A stretch of DNA of 64,000 bases from Mesobacterium_A sp034670065 (GCA_034670065.1 JAXMOG010000009.1:88828-152827); one strand, 5' to 3'; numbered from the stretch's first letter, positions 43,573 through 53,067 are shown. A program made the numbers and translations. The notes: generated by a model not told the origin, from the letters alone.

Positions 43573-44829
43573 CAAGGCGGAAATATCGTCCTCACCTTTT
43601 GGATTGTCTGATTTTAGGCTCTGTAGCCGCCAGTAAAGATCATCCAGAAATTCGGTCGAAGTGAAGGTGGGCGGAATGTCTTTGACCAGCCTCAACAAGC
43701 CTTCTTCGTCCAGCACACTGCCATCGGCTTTTTCCAGCTCGGTAATGCCGTCTGAATACAACAGAAACTTGTCTCCCGGTTCAAGCGTCACACAGTTTTG
43801 ATGAAATTTGGGGTCGCTGACCAACCCAATCGGGGTGCCACCGGAACCAACGAAACTGGCCTTGCCGTTGGCGCGAAGCACCAGTGGCGGCGGGTGCCCG
43901 GCCTGCACAAATCTGATCAGACCGGACCTCAGGTCGGCAGTGGCGAAATTCATTGTCAAATATTCGATGATTCCTTTGTCCATCGACATGCGACGGCTCA
44001 ATTGCAACGCAACTTCATCGGGTGGCCGGATAACCGGTCCGTCATCCGAATTGTGGTTCAGGGCGATGTTATGATCTGGGAATTCATCGCTTAGATATCC
44101 GGCGACGCGGGCCGTGATCAGGGCGGAGGTAATGCCATGCCCGGAAACATCCAGACTATAGAAACCAATGTTATCTTCATCCGCGCGAAACATGCCCACC
44201 AAGTCACCGCCCACGTGACCGCAGGGTTTTAGCAACAACCCTATTCGTGCGCGGCCCCATTCTGCGCGTCGCGTTGGAACCAGCGATTGTTGTATGGTGC
44301 GTGCCTGCCGCAGGTCTTGGTCGATTCCGGCATGCACTGCCTCTAGCTGCGCCAAAGTGTCAGAGATTACGCGATTCTTCTGACTCAGTTCTTGCTGCAT
44401 GGAAAGGACACGGGCCCCGGCGTTGATGCGTGCGCGCAGTTCACCCGCATCGACGGGTTTGCTAAGAAAGTCGTCCGCTCCGGCGTCCAGCCCATGAGCG
44501 ATTTCATCTTTGGCGCTTTTTGCTGTTAGCAGGATGAAATAATTGTAGTGCGAAAAATCCGTCTGGCGCAGCTTCTTGCACAATTCCACGCCGGTCATAC
44601 CGGGCATCATCCAATCGGAAATGACCAGATCAGGCTTTTCCACCAAGCAAATGTCCAGCGCGTCTTCACCGCTTTCGGCTTCTTTTACATCGTAGCCCAT
44701 TTTCCTGAGTATGGCAGAGATGATACGCAGCTGAACCCTGCTATCGTCAACAACCAAGACTTTGCGCACAGCGCCGTGTGCGGTTACCGCAGTAACCTGA
44801 TTTTCTGTTTGTGCCTGCACCCAAGTCAC
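43552..44829 (-). CDS. Response regulator with PP2C-type (SpoIIE/RsbU) phosphatase output
   Basis: The 425-residue protein starts with a receiver domain: VLVVDDSRVQLRIISAILRK, the phosphorylatable aspartate in DLVISDWMMPGMTG near residue 75, and LLTAKSAKDEIAHGLDAGAD. A helical linker follows, then a SpoIIE-type phosphatase with PCGHVGGDLVGMF, YSLDVSGHGITSALITAR and LYSDGITELEKADGSVLDEE, all with the metal-binding aspartates in place. GTG start at 44829. It probably controls an anti-sigma antagonist or a similar partner-switching target; the partner is not in this window. Confidence 0.9.
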   Translation of the reverse strand: MTWVQAQTENQVTAVTAHGAVRKVLVVDDSRVQLRIISAILRKMGYDVKEAESGEDALDICLVEKPDLVISDWMMPGMTGVELCKKLRQTDFSHYNYFILLTAKSAKDEIAHGLDAGADDFLSKPVDAGELRARINAGARVLSMQQELSQKNRVISDTLAQLEAVHAGIDQDLRQARTIQQSLVPTRRAEWGRARIGLLLKPCGHVGGDLVGMFRADEDNIGFYSLDVSGHGITSALITARVAGYLSDEFPDHNIALNHNSDDGPVIRPPDEVALQLSRRMSMDKGIIEYLTMNFATADLRSGLIRFVQAGHPPPLVLRANGKASFVGSGGTPIGLVSDPKFHQNCVTLEPGDKFLLYSDGITELEKADGSVLDEEGLLRLVKDIPPTFTSTEFLDDLYWRLQSLKSDNPKGEDDISALLFEMTE

Positions 44830-44966
44830 CCAATTTCCGTCAAGTCAGCAGACTGTAGGTGGATGGCTTAACGCGATCTAAACTTGAAGTTTTGACTATA
44901 TAAAACCGAAATTATTAAGTGGATATTTATACTTACACTGCCAGTGTCTCCATTCTGGAGGCACGA

Positions 44967-45275
44967 ATGATCGCATGGGACCGTGTTCAGGAATTGGAGC
45001 AAGAGATCGGCAAAGAGGACTTTGCTGAAATAGCAGGTCTTTTTTTAGAGGAGATGGAAGAAAAAATCGCCAGTCTGCATTTGGAACAATTGGCAGAGGA
45101 CTTGCACTATCTGAAGGGCAGCGCGCTAAACCTTGGTTTTTCAACCTTTGCAGAGCTGTGCGCGCGGTATGAGGATCAACTAAGAAATGGTCAGAAAGCG
45201 CCAGAGTTGGATGCGCTTGACGGCTGTTTTCAAGCGTCCAGGGGGGCATTTCTGGCGGCGATGGCGTCTAAGTAA
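44967..45275 (+). CDS. Histidine phosphotransfer (Hpt) domain protein
   Basis: The 102-residue protein has the Hpt four-helix pattern with the phosphorylatable histidine in DLHYLKGSALNLGFSTFAEL near residue 48. CTGGAGG precedes the chosen ATG at 44967; an earlier ATG at 44919 would add 16 residues. The gene is divergent from the REC-PP2C gene with a 137-base gap, so the two are likely a phosphorelay pair. The histidine kinase is not in the window. Confidence 0.88.
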   Translation: MIAWDRVQELEQEIGKEDFAEIAGLFLEEMEEKIASLHLEQLAEDLHYLKGSALNLGFSTFAELCARYEDQLRNGQKAPELDALDGCFQASRGAFLAAMASK

Positions 45276-45276
45276 C

Positions 45277-46095
45277 TCAGAATCTTCGGTGCAGATCCTT
45301 CAGCGCAGCTTCGGTCAATGTCTCGTCCATTGTCTGTCGCAACTGAGTCATCCCAGCAATCCACCTGTCCATATCCTGTGCGCGCCGCAAAAAATAAGTG
45401 CCAGCCTCGGGGTGGGGTAAGATCAGGAATTGCTCGTTCTTCAAGCCTTCCAAAATGGCCATGGCCACATCCTGGGGCAGCAAAACCCTGTCATTGGGTC
45501 GGTCGACAGGTTTTTTGTCATCGTAGCCTAGCAAGGGGGTTGCAACGAACAGTGGGCAAACGACAGAAACGTGAATGCCTTGATCAGAATGCGCGATGGC
45601 CAATGACTGTGCCAAACTGACGGCCGCATGTTTGGTTGCGGAATACGCTGCATCTCCGATCTGAGACAGCAAACCAGCCGCAGACGCAACGTTGATTAAC
45701 GCCCCCGATCTGCGCGCTATCATATCGGGCAGAACCAATCGGGTGGCACGTAAATGCGCCATGACATGAATGTTCCAGCTGCGCTCCCAATGTTCATCGC
45801 TGGCGGATGTGGGACCGTCAGGCTCTCCATTGGCAAAACCGGCATTTGAAACCCAGATGTCTATTCGGCCGAAACGGTGCTGCACATCGCTGACCAGACG
45901 CTCGATTTCATCCAGTTTGGATACGTCGCATCTTATTGCCAGGGCCCCAATTTCTGTGGCGACAGCTTGTGCTTTTGCCATATCTGAATCAGTGACAACA
46001 ACGGTTGCACCGGCCTGCGCCATCGCGATTGCCAAGGCCCGGCCAATCCCTTGCCCGGCTCCGGTTGCCACAGTGATCTGGCCGGCGACCTGCAT
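45277..46095 (-). CDS. Short-chain dehydrogenase/reductase
   Basis: The 272-residue protein has the NAD(P)-binding TGAGQGIGRALAIAMAQAGA near residue 11, WVSNAGFANGE, the catalytic serine in LINVASAAGLLSQ and the YSATKHAAV form of YxxxK. It begins on the last base of ilvA (TGATG). Substrate unknown; the family covers alcohols, sugars and steroids. Confidence 0.86.
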   Translation of the reverse strand: MQVAGQITVATGAGQGIGRALAIAMAQAGATVVVTDSDMAKAQAVATEIGALAIRCDVSKLDEIERLVSDVQHRFGRIDIWVSNAGFANGEPDGPTSASDEHWERSWNIHVMAHLRATRLVLPDMIARRSGALINVASAAGLLSQIGDAAYSATKHAAVSLAQSLAIAHSDQGIHVSVVCPLFVATPLLGYDDKKPVDRPNDRVLLPQDVAMAILEGLKNEQFLILPHPEAGTYFLRRAQDMDRWIAGMTQLRQTMDETLTEAALKDLHRRF

Positions 46096-47321
46096 CAGAT
46101 CACGAATTGGGCCAGTGTTTCGTCGTCAGTAATGTCTTGATAGGTCAGACCTTCGGCGTCGATCTTGGCGAAGAGAATTTCAAAATGCTCGGGCGCGGTT
46201 GTTTCGATACCGATCAGAACAGACCCGAAGTTTCGGGCAGACTTCTTGAGATACTCAAAACGAGCGATATCGTCATCGGGGCCCAAAAGGTTCAGGAAAT
46301 CTTTCAGCGCACCGGGGCGCTGGGGCAAACGTAGGATGAAGTATTTCTTTACCCCGGAGAACCGCTGTGCGCGTTCTTTGACCTCTGGCAAACGCTCAAA
46401 ATCAAAGTTCCCTCCAGAAGAGATACACACCACTGTTTTGCCACGGATGGATTGACCGAGGTCCTTCAGCGCGTCTATCGCCAATGCCCCGGCTGGTTCC
46501 AACACGATGCCTTCGACGTTCAGCATGTCCAGCATTGTGGTGCACAGCCGGTCTTCGGGCACCGTCAACGCATTGGCGAGACCTACGTCCTTCAACGCGT
46601 CAAATGGTTTTTGACCGATTCGTGCGACAGCGGCCCCATCGGCGAACGTGTTCACTTTCTCCAATGTCACCGGTCGACCGGCAATCAAGGCCGCGCGCAG
46701 GCAGGCACCACCCGTAGGTTCTACAAAAGTATACTGACATTGGGTGCCGAAATACCGGATCAGGCCCGCTGACAATCCACCACCGCCAACAGGAACCACC
46801 AGATGTTCCGGGGTTTTGCCAAGCTGTTCGCAAATTTCTACGGCTATGCTGGCTTGGCCTTCGATGACATCCTCGTCATCAAATGGAGACAGAAAATACC
46901 CACCTTCGTTGGTGCAGAAGTCCTGAGCGGCGGCGAGGCATTCGTCAAAATAGTCCCCAACCAGCCGAATATCGACATTGTCGCCGCCAAAGATCCGGGT
47001 CTTTTGAATTTTCTGTGCCGGAGTGGTGACGGGCATAAAGATAACGCCGCGTTTGCCAAAATGGCGGCACATATAGGCCACGCCTTGCGCGTGATTGCCA
47101 GCACTGGCGCAAACGAACAGATCGGCGTCTTGTTTCTTGCGCATGGCGTTCATGGCGCCGCGAATCTTGTAGCTGCGCACAGGACTTAGATCTTCGCGCT
47201 TTAGCCAGATATCGGCACCGTACAACAACGACAGGTGATCATTGCGTTGCAGCGGCGTGGGATCAAACACGCCGCGCATTTGTTTTGCGGCCTCGGAGGC
47301 CTTGTCAGTAAATGTGGTCAT
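46095..47321 (-). CDS. ilvA: Threonine dehydratase (threonine ammonia-lyase)
   Basis: The 408-residue PLP enzyme has the lysine in SPVRSYKIRGAMNAMRKK near residue 51, the ASAGNHAQGVAY block and the glycine-rich PVGGGGLSAGLIRY. A C-terminal region of about 80 residues (KKYFILRLPQRPGALKDFLN) resembles an ACT-like regulatory domain, so it is probably the biosynthetic, isoleucine-inhibited form. The ATG at 47321 is preferred to 47339. Confidence 0.91.
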   Translation of the reverse strand: MTTFTDKASEAAKQMRGVFDPTPLQRNDHLSLLYGADIWLKREDLSPVRSYKIRGAMNAMRKKQDADLFVCASAGNHAQGVAYMCRHFGKRGVIFMPVTTPAQKIQKTRIFGGDNVDIRLVGDYFDECLAAAQDFCTNEGGYFLSPFDDEDVIEGQASIAVEICEQLGKTPEHLVVPVGGGGLSAGLIRYFGTQCQYTFVEPTGGACLRAALIAGRPVTLEKVNTFADGAAVARIGQKPFDALKDVGLANALTVPEDRLCTTMLDMLNVEGIVLEPAGALAIDALKDLGQSIRGKTVVCISSGGNFDFERLPEVKERAQRFSGVKKYFILRLPQRPGALKDFLNLLGPDDDIARFEYLKKSARNFGSVLIGIETTAPEHFEILFAKIDAEGLTYQDITDDETLAQFVI

Positions 47322-47357
47322 CCTTGATAGGTGACCCAACCAGCCGGATCGTGCAAG

Positions 47358-48101
47358 TCAGTCTATGGGTCGGTCTTCAACAAAATGCCCGTAAAGTGTG
47401 GTGAAGACAGAAACACTGATCATCATGACAAACCAGCCGACCACGGAATTGTAGAGAACACTGATCAATGAATTGGGGTTTCCGCTGATCATTGTTGGTA
47501 TCTGCACGACGATAGACGCCGCAGCGGCCACCAAAGCGAGAACAATGAACGTGCCGCTTGCGCCAGCGGTTTCAACCCAAGCGTCCTGGATCGTCATCTT
47601 CTTCTCAATTGTGCCAGCAGGCAGAATGAGGCTGAGACGCAGGAATACATAACTGCCAAAACCGACCCAAATGGCCATGTAAGTCAGCGCGAAAACAGAA
47701 CTATTTGAGACTGCCGTCAACATCGCAGCGATTATACCCAGAATCACCGAAACAATCAGAACGATCACGCCCAACAACAATGATCGGCCCAGATATCCAA
47801 GGATCAAACGACCGTGCCAATGGGGAATCCATCCAGTGGGTTGTTCATTCACCAGCACAAACCGGTGCCAAGAGACTGCGATCCATAGGCTGGCAATCAA
47901 CCAAGCAATGGCGAAAAGGAAGATATTCAGCGCAAAGCCGAAATCGGGAATCTGTAGTGATCCATCGCCTTTGGCTTGCATCATCAGACTGACCTGAAAC
48001 GCCACCTGAGCAAGGTACAGCACCAATGAAATGCGTAACGCGGCACCAAGGTTATTTAGAACCAAACGAACAGAATGAAAAAAAATTTGCCAGCCGCGCA
48101 T
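47358..48101 (-). CDS. Uncharacterised integral membrane protein
   Basis: The 247-residue protein has about six hydrophobic helices and no recognised catalytic motif. An AGGAG ribosome site lies before the ATG at 48101; an upstream frame to 48164 lacks one. Similar proteins sit next to ilvA or argG in related bacteria, but their role is unknown. Confidence 0.72.
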   Translation of the reverse strand: MRGWQIFFHSVRLVLNNLGAALRISLVLYLAQVAFQVSLMMQAKGDGSLQIPDFGFALNIFLFAIAWLIASLWIAVSWHRFVLVNEQPTGWIPHWHGRLILGYLGRSLLLGVIVLIVSVILGIIAAMLTAVSNSSVFALTYMAIWVGFGSYVFLRLSLILPAGTIEKKMTIQDAWVETAGASGTFIVLALVAAAASIVVQIPTMISGNPNSLISVLYNSVVGWFVMMISVSVFTTLYGHFVEDRPID

Positions 48102-48228
48102 TGCGAACTCCTGAAAAAAACAATTCTTACGAGTATGATACGGCGATTTTGTGGGGTCAATCACACCGCCTTGAGGTTACGCCGAAAAACCGGTAGTTCC
48201 CCGCCAGTTCCCAGACAAGGAGTCCGCC

Positions 48229-49455
48229 ATGTCCGCGCCCAAAAAAGTTGTTCTTGCATATTCTGGTGGTCTCGACACCTCGATCATCCTGAAATGGCTG
48301 CAAACCGAATACGGTTGTGAGGTGGTTACCTTCACCGCTGATTTGGGCCAGGGGGAAGAGTTGGAACCCGCGCGCGAAAAAGCGTTGATGATGGGGATCA
48401 AACCCGAGAACATCTTTATCGAGGATGTTCGCGAAGAGTTTGTGCGCGATTTCGTCTTCCCGATGTTCCGTGCAAACGCTTTGTACGAAGGGCTCTACTT
48501 GTTGGGCACGTCCATTGCCCGGCCGTTGATTTCCAAACGTCTGGTTGAGATTGCGGCGGAAACCGGCGCGGATGCAGTTTCGCATGGTGCGACAGGTAAA
48601 GGGAACGATCAGGTTCGGTTTGAACTGTCGGCCTATGCCTTGAACCCCGATATCAAAGTGATTGCACCTTGGCGTGAATGGGATTTGTCCAGCCGTACCA
48701 AGCTGCTGGATTTTGCAGAAAAGAACCAGATTCCAATCGCCAAAGACAAGCGCGGCGAAGCGCCGTTCTCTGTTGATGCGAACCTTCTGCACACGTCTTC
48801 TGAAGGTAAGGTTCTGGAAGATCCGGCCGAAATGGCGCCGGACTATGTATTTCAGCGGACTGTGAAGCCCGAAGATGCGCCAGATACGCCCGAGTTTATC
48901 GAAGTTGGCTTCGAAAAGGGTGATGCGGTCAGCATCAACGGTGAGCCACTTTCACCTGCAACGATCCTGACTGCGCTGAACGAATATGGCCGCAAGCATG
49001 GCATCGGCCGTTTGGATTTTGTTGAAAACCGTTTTGTCGGAATGAAGTCCCGCGGTATCTACGAAACACCGGGCGGTACAATCCTGTTGGAAGCCCACCG
49101 CGGCATTGAACAGATCACGTTGGACAGTGGCGCGGGCCACCTGAAAGACAGCCTGATGCCGCGTTACGCAGAGCTGATCTACAACGGTTTCTGGTTCAGC
49201 CCCGAGCGCGAAATGCTACAGGCCGCCATCGACAAGAGCCAAGAGCACGTCACCGGCACCGTACGGCTGAAACTGTACAAGGGTTCGGTTCATTGTGTGG
49301 GCCGCTGGTCCGACCATTCCCTGTATTCCGAAGCACACGTGACCTTCGAAGAAGACGCAGGTGCCTATGATCAGACAGATGCGCAAGGCTTCATTCAGCT
49401 GAACGCGCTGCGCCTGAAGCTGCTGGCCGCACGGAACCGTCGTCTGAAGTCCTAA
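48229..49455 (+). CDS. argG: Argininosuccinate synthase
   Basis: The 408-residue protein has the PP-loop motif LAYSGGLDTSIILKWLQ near residue 9, VSHGATGKGNDQVRFE, and KSRGIYETPGGTILLEAH, all typical of ArgG. It joins citrulline and aspartate in arginine synthesis, using ATP. AAGGAG precedes the ATG. It is a single-gene unit with a strong terminator after it. Confidence 0.97.
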   Translation: MSAPKKVVLAYSGGLDTSIILKWLQTEYGCEVVTFTADLGQGEELEPAREKALMMGIKPENIFIEDVREEFVRDFVFPMFRANALYEGLYLLGTSIARPLISKRLVEIAAETGADAVSHGATGKGNDQVRFELSAYALNPDIKVIAPWREWDLSSRTKLLDFAEKNQIPIAKDKRGEAPFSVDANLLHTSSEGKVLEDPAEMAPDYVFQRTVKPEDAPDTPEFIEVGFEKGDAVSINGEPLSPATILTALNEYGRKHGIGRLDFVENRFVGMKSRGIYETPGGTILLEAHRGIEQITLDSGAGHLKDSLMPRYAELIYNGFWFSPEREMLQAAIDKSQEHVTGTVRLKLYKGSVHCVGRWSDHSLYSEAHVTFEEDAGAYDQTDAQGFIQLNALRLKLLAARNRRLKS

Positions 49456-49475
49456 CATTTTGGGTTTGGCATTTT

Positions 49476-49517
49476 AACGCCCGGCGTAGCACGCAGCTGC
49501 GCCGGGCGTTTTCTTTT
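49476..49517 (+). terminator. Intrinsic terminator after argG
   Basis: AACGCCCGGCG at 49476-49486 pairs exactly with CGCCGGGCGTT at 49500-49510, and TTCTTTT follows. The stem of eleven base pairs closes the argG unit and separates it from nasT. Confidence 0.93.
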
Positions 49518-49668
49518 GCGGTCTTTAATCTGATTGGTTCACGCGAGCTTTGAAGCCTGATGGCCGCCGCGCAAAGTTTGCCGGTTTTTTGGGCAAAATG
49601 AAAATTGTGCCGCTAAATTTGGCTATCCGCTCTTTACAACTTTTGTTTTCGCCCCCCTTCCTCCGGGT

Positions 49669-50250
49669 ATGAAAACCATGTCGATCATTGTTGTCGAAGC
49701 AGATCGCGAGCGGGCATTGTTGATCGTGGACAGCCTGCGTGAAGCGGGCGATTTCGAGATTCATGTCATTGCGCAATCCACGGGATTGGCGCGGGAAATT
49801 CAGGCGCGTAACCCGGACATCGTGCTGATCGACATCGAAAACCCATCTCGTGACATGATGGAAGAACTGGCGCTGGCCTCTGGGCCGCTGGACCGTCCGG
49901 TTGCCATGTTTGTTGAACGCTCCGCTGCCGGTTTGTCAGAAGCGGCGATCGAAGCCGGCGTTTCTGCCTATGTTGTAGATGGATTGCAGCCTCAGCGCCT
50001 GAAGCCGGTATTGGAAGCGGCCATCGCCCGGTTTCGCCTGTTCAAGCGTATGCGAACAGAGCTGGCAGAGACCAAACGTGCATTGGAAGAACGAAAAGTA
50101 ATTGACCGCGCCAAGGGTATGTTGATGCGGGCGCGCAATATTGATGAAGACGCGGCATATGCCCTGTTGCGAAAGACGGCCATGGATCAGGGCAAGCGTG
50201 TTGCTGATGTTGCTCAGGCACTTGTGACGGCGGCAGGATTACTTTCATGA
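49669..50250 (+). CDS. nasT: NasT, ANTAR-domain antitermination regulator
   Basis: The 193-residue protein has an N-terminal receiver-like domain (SIIVVEADRERALLIVDSLR, VLIDIENPSRDMM) and a C-terminal ANTAR RNA-binding domain with LEERKVIDRAKGMLMRARNI followed by DEDAAYALLRKTAM. The ANTAR domain binds dual-hairpin leader RNA and prevents terminator formation. It overlaps nasS by ATGA. A start at 49678 is also possible. Its target is most likely the hairpins at 51536-51580. Confidence 0.92.
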   Translation: MKTMSIIVVEADRERALLIVDSLREAGDFEIHVIAQSTGLAREIQARNPDIVLIDIENPSRDMMEELALASGPLDRPVAMFVERSAAGLSEAAIEAGVSAYVVDGLQPQRLKPVLEAAIARFRLFKRMRTELAETKRALEERKVIDRAKGMLMRARNIDEDAAYALLRKTAMDQGKRVADVAQALVTAAGLLS

Positions 50251-51422
50251 AGGCAGTCTCACTTTCTGTTGGGTTCATCCCGCTGGTTGACGCCGCACCG
50301 TTAATAGTTGCCCAAGAAATGGGATTTGCCCAAGAGGAAGGCATCGCACTGGATTTGGTGCGCGCGCCATCTTGGTCTGCGTTGCGCGACATGCTCAGCT
50401 TTGGCCGCGTTGATGCCGCCCACATGCTTAGCCCGGTGCCTGTGGCCTCTGCATTGGGGTTAGGGGGCGCGGGCACAACGTTTTCTGCTGTTTCGGTGCT
50501 GTCTATCAATGGCAATGTCATTGGTGTCAGCAATGAGCTGACAAAGAAACTGCACGATATCGGTCATGATTTTGCATTCAATGATGCACGTTCAGCCGGC
50601 GAAGCGTTGATCAAGGTGTCACAAGGCCAATTGCGGGTCGGCGTACCGTTTCCATTCTCGATGCATGCCGAGCTGGTATATTATTGGCTTTCCGCCTTGG
50701 GCTTGCCCGCGCCGCAGAACGTCGTCATCCGCACGGTGCCGCCACCGTTGATGGCTGATGCCGTTAAGGCCGGAGAGATTGACGCATTCTGTGTCGGGGA
50801 GCCATGGGGCAGCCAGGCTGTTGAAACCGGAATGGGTTCACTTTTGCTGCCGGGTTCTGCCATTTGGTCTTTCGCGCCCGAAAAAGTGTTGGCGACACGC
50901 AGTGATTGGGCAGATAGCGAGCCAGAGGTTGTGGCGCGTTTGATCCGGGCGGTTTGGCGTGCGGGAAAGTGGGTCGCGGAGCCAACATCGCGCACATTGG
51001 CAACGGAATTGTTGAGCCGCCCCGCGTATTTGAATCTGCAACCGGATATTCTGGATCGATCCTTGTCAGGACGGTTGGTGATTTCGGCAAGCGGTGAAGA
51101 GCGAAGCGTGCCGCAGTTTGTGGAGTTTCATCACGGTGCTGCAACCTTTCCGTGGCGCAGTCAGGCGGAATGGATTGGTACACAAATGGCGGCACGTATT
51201 GGCCTTGATCGGCCCGCTGCGGCAAAAGCTTCGCGCAATGTTTACCGCAGCGATATTTATCGCGCAGCACTGGCCGGAACGAATGCAGATTTGCCGGGCG
51301 CTTCCGCTAAGGTGGAAGGCAGTCTGTCCGAAAATAGTGAAGCTGCAGCCGAGTCTGGTCGAATCGTTCTACAGCGTGATCGGTTCTTTGACGGGCGCAT
51401 TTTTGAGCCGACCGCCGAATAG
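50247..51422 (+). CDS. nasS: NasS, nitrate-sensing NrtA-like protein
   Basis: The 391-residue protein resembles the nitrate-binding protein NrtA (SLSVGFIPLVDAAPLIVAQE, GRVDAAHMLSPVPVASALGL, DAFCVGEPWGSQAV) but has no signal peptide, so it stays in the cytoplasm. In known NasST systems it holds NasT inactive until nitrate or nitrite is bound. Operon with nasT; the leader and terminator for nrtA lie immediately downstream. Confidence 0.92.
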   Translation: MKAVSLSVGFIPLVDAAPLIVAQEMGFAQEEGIALDLVRAPSWSALRDMLSFGRVDAAHMLSPVPVASALGLGGAGTTFSAVSVLSINGNVIGVSNELTKKLHDIGHDFAFNDARSAGEALIKVSQGQLRVGVPFPFSMHAELVYYWLSALGLPAPQNVVIRTVPPPLMADAVKAGEIDAFCVGEPWGSQAVETGMGSLLLPGSAIWSFAPEKVLATRSDWADSEPEVVARLIRAVWRAGKWVAEPTSRTLATELLSRPAYLNLQPDILDRSLSGRLVISASGEERSVPQFVEFHHGAATFPWRSQAEWIGTQMAARIGLDRPAAAKASRNVYRSDIYRAALAGTNADLPGASAKVEGSLSENSEAAAESGRIVLQRDRFFDGRIFEPTAE

Positions 51423-51535
51423 CGCATATTTATTGTGCAGTTGCGGAATGGAGAATGCTGCAATGCAGAATAAATCGGGCAAAACTGAGATTTAGACTTG
51501 TCGCCCGCACCTGATTTTGGCCTTAATCAACGCAC

Positions 51536-51580
51536 CGGCAGGCAATGAAGCCAGCCGCCGAAATTACCCCAAAGTTTGGG
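51536..51580 (+). promoter_or_regulatory. ANTAR-type dual-hairpin leader motif upstream of nrtA
   Basis: Hairpin 1 is 51536-51557: CGGC and GGC pair with GCC and GCCG around one A-A mismatch, over the hexanucleotide loop AATGAA (51544-51549). Hairpin 2 is 51568-51580: CCC pairs with GGG over AAAGTTT. Both loops have A at position 1 and G at position 4, the bases reported as essential for ANTAR-protein recognition. The second loop is seven rather than six bases unless an A-T pair forms. A terminator begins 11 bases later. Confidence 0.7.
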
Positions 51581-51591
51581 ATTGATTGAGC

Positions 51592-51647
51592 AAAGCCGCT
51601 CGACCGACCACGTCTCTTCGTGGCCGAGTCAGCGGCTTTTTTTGTGT
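51592..51647 (+). terminator. Regulated intrinsic terminator in the nrtA leader
   Basis: AAGCCGCT (51593-51600) pairs with AGCGGCTT (51631-51638), and an inner CCACG/CGTGG stem (51608-51612 and 51619-51623) sits on the loop TCTCTT. A run of seven Ts interrupted by G follows. It sits between nasS and nrtA and should stop transcription unless NasT binds the leader. It also closes the nasTS unit. Confidence 0.9.
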
Positions 51648-51690
51648 TTTTTTGCCCATTTCCTCCGACGGGCATCGCAGAAGGGAACAA

Positions 51691-53058
51691 ATGATGAAGA
51701 AACTGCTTATTGGGTTGGTTGCAACAACCGCTCTGGTCAGCCCGGCATTTGCCGAGCTTGAACTGGAAAAGGACGAACTGACCTTTGGTTTCATCAAACT
51801 GACAGACATGGCACCGCTGGCCGTGGCTTATGAGCAAGGCTACTTCCTGGACGAAGGCCTGTTTGTGACATTGGAAGCGCAAGCCAACTGGAAAGTCCTT
51901 TTGGACGGTGTGATCGGCGGTCAATTGGACGGCGCGCACATGCTGGCTGGTCAGCCTCTGGCCGCAACCATTGGCTACGGGACCGAAGCCCACATCATCA
52001 CCCCATTCTCGATGGATTTGAACGGTAACGGTATCACTGTTTCGAACGAAGTTTGGGACCTGATGCTTCCAAACGTTCCGAAAATGGATGATGGTCGTCC
52101 ACAACACCCGATTTCGGCTGAAGCTTTGGCGCCTGTCGTCGAAAAGTTCAATTCCGAAGGCAAGCCCTTCAACATGGGTATGGTTTTCCCGGTTTCGACG
52201 CATAACTACGAATTGCGTTACTGGCTGGCGGCCGGTGGTTTGCACCCCGGATATTACAGCCCGGAAAACATCTCTGGTCAGATCAATGCAGATGTCTTTC
52301 TTTCTGTAACGCCTCCACCCCAGATGCCCGCCACATTGGAAGCCGGTACTATCTATGGCTACTGCGTGGGCGAGCCATGGAACCAGCAGGCCGTTTTCAA
52401 AGGCATCGGTGTTCCGGTTATCACAGATTACGAACTGTGGAAGAACAACCCAGAGAAAGTGTTTGGCATCAACGCTGAGTTTGCCGAGCAGTACCCGAAC
52501 ACAACATTGGCTGTGACCAAAGCGCTGATCCGTGCCGCAATGTGGTTGGACGAAAACGACAACGCCAACCGCCCCGCCGCCGTGGAAATCTTGTCGCGTC
52601 CTGAGTACGTGGGTGCTGACTACGAAGTGATCGCAAACTCCATGACAGGCACCTTCGAATACGAGAAGGGCGACAAACGTGAAGTCCCCGACTTTAACGT
52701 GTTCTTCCGCTACAACGCGACTTATCCCTTCTACTCTGACGCTGTTTGGTACCTGACCCAGATGCGCCGTTGGGGCCAGATTGCAGAGCCTAAGTCTGAC
52801 AGCTGGTACGACGAAGTGGCCAAGTCGGTTTATCGCCCGGATATCTATCTGGAAGCGGCGCGCTTGCTGGTGGACGAAGATTTGGCAATCGAAGCGGACT
52901 TCCCCTGGGAGAGCGACGGTTACAAAGCGCCCACACCTGCCTCCGATATCATCGACGGCATTCCTTACGATGGCCGTACCCCGAATGCTTACCTGGACAG
53001 CCTGCCAATCGGCCTGAAGGGCTCTCAGGTGGTCGTAGGTACTGAAATCGAGGGCTAA
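51691..53058 (+). CDS. nrtA: Periplasmic nitrate-binding protein NrtA
   Basis: The 455-residue protein has a Sec signal (MMKKLLIGLVATTALVSPAF, cut after AFA) and the NrtA/SsuA-like binding domain: GFIKLTDMAPLAVAYEQGYF, GGQLDGAHMLAGQPLA and IYGYCVGEPWNQQAV. The ATG at 51691 after AGAAGGG is chosen; the longer frame from 51586 runs through the terminator. It feeds nitrate (possibly nitrite) to the NrtB permease. Unlike cyanobacterial NrtA, no lipobox is seen. Confidence 0.92.
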   Translation: MMKKLLIGLVATTALVSPAFAELELEKDELTFGFIKLTDMAPLAVAYEQGYFLDEGLFVTLEAQANWKVLLDGVIGGQLDGAHMLAGQPLAATIGYGTEAHIITPFSMDLNGNGITVSNEVWDLMLPNVPKMDDGRPQHPISAEALAPVVEKFNSEGKPFNMGMVFPVSTHNYELRYWLAAGGLHPGYYSPENISGQINADVFLSVTPPPQMPATLEAGTIYGYCVGEPWNQQAVFKGIGVPVITDYELWKNNPEKVFGINAEFAEQYPNTTLAVTKALIRAAMWLDENDNANRPAAVEILSRPEYVGADYEVIANSMTGTFEYEKGDKREVPDFNVFFRYNATYPFYSDAVWYLTQMRRWGQIAEPKSDSWYDEVAKSVYRPDIYLEAARLLVDEDLAIEADFPWESDGYKAPTPASDIIDGIPYDGRTPNAYLDSLPIGLKGSQVVVGTEIEG

Positions 53059-53067
53059 CGCCTCCTC

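Noticed and set aside
49518..49668. Sigma-54 promoter for nasT
   Set aside because: A GG element is present but no GC at the required spacing, so no support.
51586..51690. Longer NrtA start at 51586
   Set aside because: It would translate across the intrinsic terminator and hide the signal peptide, which begins at 51691 after a good ribosome site.
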